Below are positions 61,101-64,000 of a stretch of DNA of 64,000 bases, one piece after another; the first letter of the stretch is position 1; each line of letters begins with the position of its first letter. The translations under genes were made by a program, and so were the position numbers. The DNA comes from Apus apus (Eukaryota; Chordata; Aves; Apodiformes; Apodidae), in contig NC_067299.1 in the NCBI RefSeq assembly GCF_020740795.1, positions 5,688,001 to 5,752,000 on the forward strand, written 5' to 3'. The notes beneath the pieces were generated by a model, which was given only the letters and a program-made list of their open reading frames with translations, was not told where the DNA came from and made no database searches.

Positions 61101-63002
61101 AATCCTTACAGTAACAGCTTTTACATTTACAGTTTGTATGCTCCACCCCTGTTCAGAAAAGCCTTTGACTGCATAATACTTGTCACTAGAACACAGTAAT
61201 GGTTCCTGTATTATTGAAGGCCACAGAACATTTAACTACATCTTATCTTCCTATGTACATATGAAAAGAAAAAGCAGGACACTTGGGAAACCTGTTTGAT
61301 GATATGTGATCAGATCAGAGAGGGTCGATTCACTGTCTCAGGGGTACTTTCAGAAAGGGAAATTAAAGAAGGTGAACATCTGATAAGGAGAAAGTAAGAG
61401 TCCTGTGGTTTCAAATTTAGGTCCAAAAGCTATCAATCATGAGACTAGCATTTACAGGCCCTTTGCACAACTATTCCAACGAGGGGTTTAATTCTAAAAA
61501 GTGAATGCAATACTTCTACTTGCAGTCCTGCAAAATACTAGCTACACAGATTAAGCCCCACTGTAAGGGGAATATACTAGTGGTGTTGATTAGACAGCTT
61601 TTTCATTAACAGCACAAATTAGTGTTCTGCCTACCCTTTCAGAAGCGCAGAGTGGGTTAAGTTTCCCAGCCAAATGCTTTGTTGAAACCAAGAGATTAAA
61701 ATGAGACTCTCAGCCATCCATCTTGCTAATATAAATGGAATGACAGTGTTTGCATTAGAAAATTTTCCACTTGAATCCCTTAAGTGACAATAGCTAACAG
61801 GTACCAGTGTTACGATGTTGTCAAATCTCAAAAATAAACTGGCATGGGGTTCAAACTTTTCAATCTATTTATAGTCACCTAAGGCAGGAAATAAACACTG
61901 CCCTGCTGAGGGGCTGTTGGCTAATGGGTGCACAGATTGAGGAGTCTTTCAACTACCGAAAGACTAGTGCATAATACTGTAATTTAGCACACAGAACAAC
62001 ACTGAAACCTCCATCACCTACATTACCAGAGCAATCTAACCAGTTCCTCACCTGCTGCTGGTGGATGCTGGCCACTAACTGTTGGCAAATCCAAAGAGCT
62101 ATCAGACATGACATGCTTAAGATCTCCTCCCACATCAGCCAGTTTCATGTCAAACTGAACAGACAACGCGTCTTCAGAATCCTCCTTGCCGACGCTGCTG
62201 CCACCAATAGAAGGGAGATCCAGAGACTTCACCGAAGCAGAATCTTCTTTGGCCTGCTTGAAAGCTGCCACTTTATCCACTAGGGACTTCTCGGCGCTGT
62301 TGCACGTGGAAGAAAACTTGTTAGAGTGAAAGTCAGCAAAATCGTCATCGCTCTTCACTGAAGAAAGCGGGTTGTCCTTCCCCTCCTCAAAGCCTGCTCC
62401 AGAGCCTTCCAGAGAAAGCTGTTTGAAGATATCATATTTGGTGGGTGTAGCCGTGGTGGCAGAACTCTGCCCACTCTTCACCGTGCTGGCAGATGAGCCA
62501 GGCTGAGGAACAGGGCTGGTCTCTAGCTTAAGTGCATTGTAGTTGTCATCTGCTTTTTGTTCGGAAAATCCGCTGCTATTGTTGAAAGCCATAAAATCTG
62601 CAAAGTCATCTTGTCCACTGGCTGATGCACTATTAGAAAATTCCCCAAAAAGGTTGAACTCTCCAAACTCATCAGCTAAGCTTGAACTTTTGCTGGGTGC
62701 TGGTTGGGAAGTGGTAGATGGAAGGGGTGGTGGAGGGAAGGAGCCCGATTTTGATGTATTAAATGCAGGTGGGAAGGAGGGCTGCTTGTTTTCACCAGTG
62801 GAGGTAAAGAGATCCAAGTCTGCCAGATTCAAAGAGGTTTTTGCTTGTGTTTGCTGTTTGGACTGAATGGGCACAGAAGGGAAGGATGTAGGGAAAGTTT
62901 TGTCTTTTGTAGGTGGCTCTAGTGGTGAGATACTGTCAGCGGTTTTAAAATCTGTGAAACCATCATCGGTTCCTGAAGGCTTGAATTCTGCAAGGTTATC
63001 TC
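45977..63002 (-). CDS. SYNRG: SYNRG, synergin gamma (C-terminal part, nine coding exons)
   Basis: Gamma-synergin binds the ear domain of gamma-adaptin in the AP-1 clathrin adaptor at the trans-Golgi network and endosomes. Nine exons (62052-63002, 52813-53418, 52347-52510, 51442-51495, 50621-50717, 50193-50341, 47613-47723, 47122-47157, 45977-46108) join in frame to about 765 residues ending PPGLILPDLL and TAA. All introns are GT-AG. The N-terminal part, with the EH domain and coiled coil, lies beyond 64,000. The window part carries repeated acidic DDFxDF-type motifs, which in this family contact the adaptor ear, then a conserved alpha-helical C-terminal region and a Cys/His/Trp-rich tail. The match to human SYNRG is close throughout except in part of the second-largest exon. 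Confidence 0.96.
46109..47121 (-). other. SYNRG intron
   Basis: Unique sequence. Nothing recognised. Confidence 0.85.
47122..47157 (-). CDS. SYNRG: SYNRG micro-exon, 36 nt
   Basis: It encodes KEEKPVEELPRK, 12 codons, phase 0 at both ends, between acceptor acattatttcag and donor gtatga. Human has a comparable KEEKPAEEHPKK. Skipping it would keep the frame. Confidence 0.92.
47158..47612 (-). other. SYNRG intron
   Basis: Short AT-rich intron with an AAAT-type stretch near 47,330-47,350. Nothing else recognised. Confidence 0.85.
47613..47723 (-). CDS. SYNRG: SYNRG coding exon, 111 nt
   Basis: It reads PDENSLDFSSCMLRPGIKNA then QDLACGVCLLNVDSRSK, 37 codons with phase 0 at both ends. The acceptor is tttctttag and the donor gtaagt. 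The Cys pairs (ACGVC) are conserved with human. Confidence 0.95.
47724..50192 (-). other. SYNRG intron, 2.5 kb
   Basis: Contains an 18-base A run at 47,969-47,986. No exon or element recognised. Confidence 0.85.
47969..47986. repeat. poly(A)/poly(T) run, 18 nt
   Basis: Uninterrupted A18 on the plus strand. No retrocopy-like sequence lies upstream of it. Confidence 0.85.
50193..50341 (-). CDS. SYNRG: SYNRG coding exon, 149 nt
   Basis: It reads VVEVYRVTKRVELGIKATAV onward to DKVWNNLISFMSLAALT. The acceptor is tgtcaacag and the donor gtaaga. It is the core of the helical C-terminal domain. Confidence 0.96.
50621..50717 (-). CDS. SYNRG: SYNRG coding exon, 97 nt
   Basis: It reads VIKKANDTLNGISSSSVCTE then VIQSAQGMEYLL, identical or nearly so to human. 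The donor gtatgg is weak but fixed by protein conservation. Confidence 0.95.
50718..51441 (-). other. SYNRG intron
   Basis: Unique sequence. Nothing recognised. Confidence 0.85.
51442..51495 (-). CDS. SYNRG: SYNRG coding exon, 54 nt
   Basis: It reads ESERYAYEWQRCLESALQ, exactly 18 codons with phase 0 at both ends. The acceptor is tttcaaacag and the donor gtaagt. It starts the conserved helical C-terminal region. Confidence 0.95.
51496..52346 (-). other. SYNRG intron carrying a CR1 copy
   Basis: Mostly unique sequence plus the CR1 3' end at 51,938-52,085. Confidence 0.85.
51938..52085 (-). mobile_element. CR1 LINE, 5'-truncated 3' end, antisense to the window
   Basis: The text tcatagaatcattgaatggt, then ggttggaagggacc, ttaaagatcatctagatcc, a gcatgggcagggacac block and ccaggttgctcagagcccc is the reverse complement of the avian CR1 3' region, with the ATTCTATGA-type terminal repeat at the left. 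It is short, well preserved and the clearest avian marker in the window. It lies in the same sense as SYNRG transcription. Confidence 0.9.
52347..52510 (-). CDS. SYNRG: SYNRG coding exon, 164 nt
   Basis: It reads SHKRSLSLGDREISRSSPLP then VLEQPFRDRSN...DKYKDLTGEVE, nearly identical to human. The acceptor is ctttgtag and the donor gtaagg. It is basic and serine-rich at its start, with likely phosphosites. Confidence 0.96.
52813..53418 (-). CDS. SYNRG: SYNRG coding exon, 606 nt
   Basis: The acceptor is gtttttctcag and the donor gtaagg. Joining to the large exon makes the conserved ...PPAAD-IDDLK. The first part (YDWSDKEDIHQGKK) and last part (FGEFQSEKPKISKFDFLVAT) match human SYNRG. The middle is divergent and contains DDDIGDFGDFA and a run of six alanines (53,018-53,035). 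Confidence 0.95.
56404..56414. repeat. mononucleotide G run (11 nt)
   Basis: G11 on the plus strand inside the SYNRG intron (C11 in the transcript). Confidence 0.85.
56994..57011. repeat. (GT)9 microsatellite
   Basis: Nine GT units in the SYNRG intron, a likely polymorphic dinucleotide repeat. Confidence 0.9.
58817..58852. promoter_or_regulatory. homeodomain palindrome flanked by TGACA sites
   Basis: The perfect palindrome ACATAATTATGT (58,820-58,831) is overlapped by GTGACA direct repeats (58,817 and 58,830). A CTGTCA (58,847) lies 12 nt further on. TAATTA is a homeodomain dimer core, and TGACA/CTGTCA are MEIS/PREP-type sites. Function is inferred. Confidence 0.35.
62052..63002 (-). CDS. 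SYNRG: SYNRG large exon with DDFxDF motifs (951 nt)
   Basis: The minus-strand acceptor is tttttattctcag and the donor gtgagg. It opens by completing a split glycine codon, then DNLAEFKPSGTDDGFTDFK. It includes ADEFGEFNLFGEF, QDDFADFMAF and SDDDFADFH, and ends SGQHPPAA plus one base of the next codon. This is the main block of acidic-phenylalanine motifs in the window. The intervening sequence is Ser/Pro/Thr-rich and probably disordered. Confidence 0.96.
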
Positions 63003-64000
63003 CTGAGAATAAAAACAATGAAAACCACCCATAATGAGACACTGCAGTGACAACACACACACCATACTCACGCCATGCAAGCAAGCAAATTATTTCATGC
63101 AATGTCAGAAGTTTTTATGCAAACAATTTCAATTAAGACCTCAGGAAGCACATAGAACTGCAAACTCAACGTCTGTGAACCACACAAGTTCCAAGGTCAG
63201 CAATTCTACTACTCATTCCAGCAAACACCTAAGTCTTTCAACTAGCCTCAAAGTCATATGCCAGTCCCTTTACATTGAGTAAATATCAAAACACAGTATG
63301 ACCAGCACTTTCAAAAGGTGATCAGTACTGTCTCACTCTGCTTCCAGGTAAGTTCTTTTTCCCACCTCATCCTTATTTGCCAAGTAATTAATTTCATATC
63401 GAATTTCACTTACACCGATATGGTATTTACCTTCTTACAGAAGCAATTCTCCCCCTCCCTTCCTTCAAAATATTGCCCAAATGCAGTTCTTTTTTGGGGT
63501 GTCAGCAGAGGGTTGGGACAAAAGCAACCCTGCTGATAATGTTGAGTCATTTAACCCATTCACCAGCATGTAATTTCAAAATACTGATGCATACCTGCAG
63601 ACAAGTGTCCAATACACAGATTTTGTTCTATTGTAAAAGTACATCATCAAAATGTATTTTTTTAAGCCATCACACAGTGTCATGCCTTAAATTAATTTAA
63701 CCAAGATTTAAAAGAATACTCTATAATAGTAGTAAAGGACCATGACTGTACCTGACACACTCTTCCATTCTCCCTCCCCTCCAAATCAATTCACTTGGCC
63801 CAGCAACAATACAAATATTGGTGAAATTGCTACTTATTGATCAAAACTAAAACATCACAGCAAACTAAACTTACTGATGCATTGCAAACTTTTCCATTAG
63901 AAATGCAAGCTGGTGAAAGGGTTAAGAGTGGTCAGACCTGGACAGCAGGCAAATACAGGAATTTTCTATATATTGTAGAACATGAACGGAAAGAGATGAA
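63003..64000 (-). other. SYNRG intron (partial)
   Basis: The preceding exon must end with a single G of a split glycine codon. No such conserved exon is visible to the right edge, so this is treated as intron. Confidence 0.75.

Larger units (their letters stand above)
53419..62051 (-). other. SYNRG intron, 8.6 kb
   Basis: The largest SYNRG intron here. No exon recognised. It contains a G11 run (56,404-56,414), a GT microsatellite (56,994-57,011), and two stretches with dense AT-core and TALE-like motifs (about 54,590-54,960 and 58,740-58,870) that are candidate enhancers. Confidence 0.8.

Noticed and set aside
63872-63906. Exon-like 35 nt on the minus strand (caccag / cttgca... / gtaagttt)
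   Set aside because: The donor is good, but in the phase required to join the 63,002 exon the sequence contains a stop, so it is taken as a cryptic site.
1-64000. Search for CRISPR, tRNA/rRNA genes, intact LTR elements or viral genes
   Set aside because: No regularly spaced repeats, cloverleaf-compatible sequence, paired long terminal repeats or viral reading frames were recognised in a reading by eye.

Overview
This is vertebrate nuclear DNA and most likely a bird. Coding regions are split into short GT-AG exons. One LINE copy carries the 3' end of the avian CR1 family, and introns are fairly compact (mostly 0.3-9 kb). Older MIR-like and L3/CR1-like relics are also present. The gene order TADA2A (+), DUSP14 (+), SYNRG (-) matches human 17q12, where ACACA flanks on the TADA2A side and DDX52-HNF1B on the SYNRG side. 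Gene identities come from reading the translated exons against the remembered families; no database search was run.

Layout. Positions 1-18,875 hold the 3' two thirds of TADA2A: ten coding exons for about 295 C-terminal residues, including the whole SWIRM domain, plus a 3'UTR. The ZZ and SANT exons lie left of the window. Positions 18,900-26,590 are a gene-free interval with one CpG-richer segment rich in candidate binding sites (about 21,480-21,960). A CpG-island promoter near 26,590-27,320 starts DUSP14, with a short non-coding exon ending at 26,927, a second non-coding exon at 36,387-36,485, and a third exon holding the complete 198-codon reading frame (38,114-38,710) and a 3'UTR to about 40,130. 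About 2.1 kb later the convergent SYNRG transcript ends. Its nine C-terminal coding exons run leftwards from 63,002 to 45,977 and encode about 765 residues. The rest of SYNRG lies beyond 64,000.

The three genes share no pathway. TADA2A is an adaptor of histone acetyltransferase complexes, DUSP14 is a MAP-kinase phosphatase, and SYNRG is an AP-1 partner in membrane traffic. Their adjacency is conserved synteny rather than an operon-like arrangement.

The observations most worth checking are: (1) the predicted spliced DUSP14 leader contains three upstream ORFs chained by ATGA stop/start overlaps, followed by a three-codon uORF 15 nt before the true start; (2) a TADA2A exon has a weak authentic donor and a much better donor 11 nt downstream, which restores frame only if the next 44-nt exon is skipped; (3) a 92-codon sense ORF lies in the predicted SYNRG 3'UTR; (4) homeodomain/TALE-like sites cluster in the 8.6-kb SYNRG intron. 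I found no sign of a wholly new gene system, CRISPR, tRNA or rRNA gene, or intact virus.
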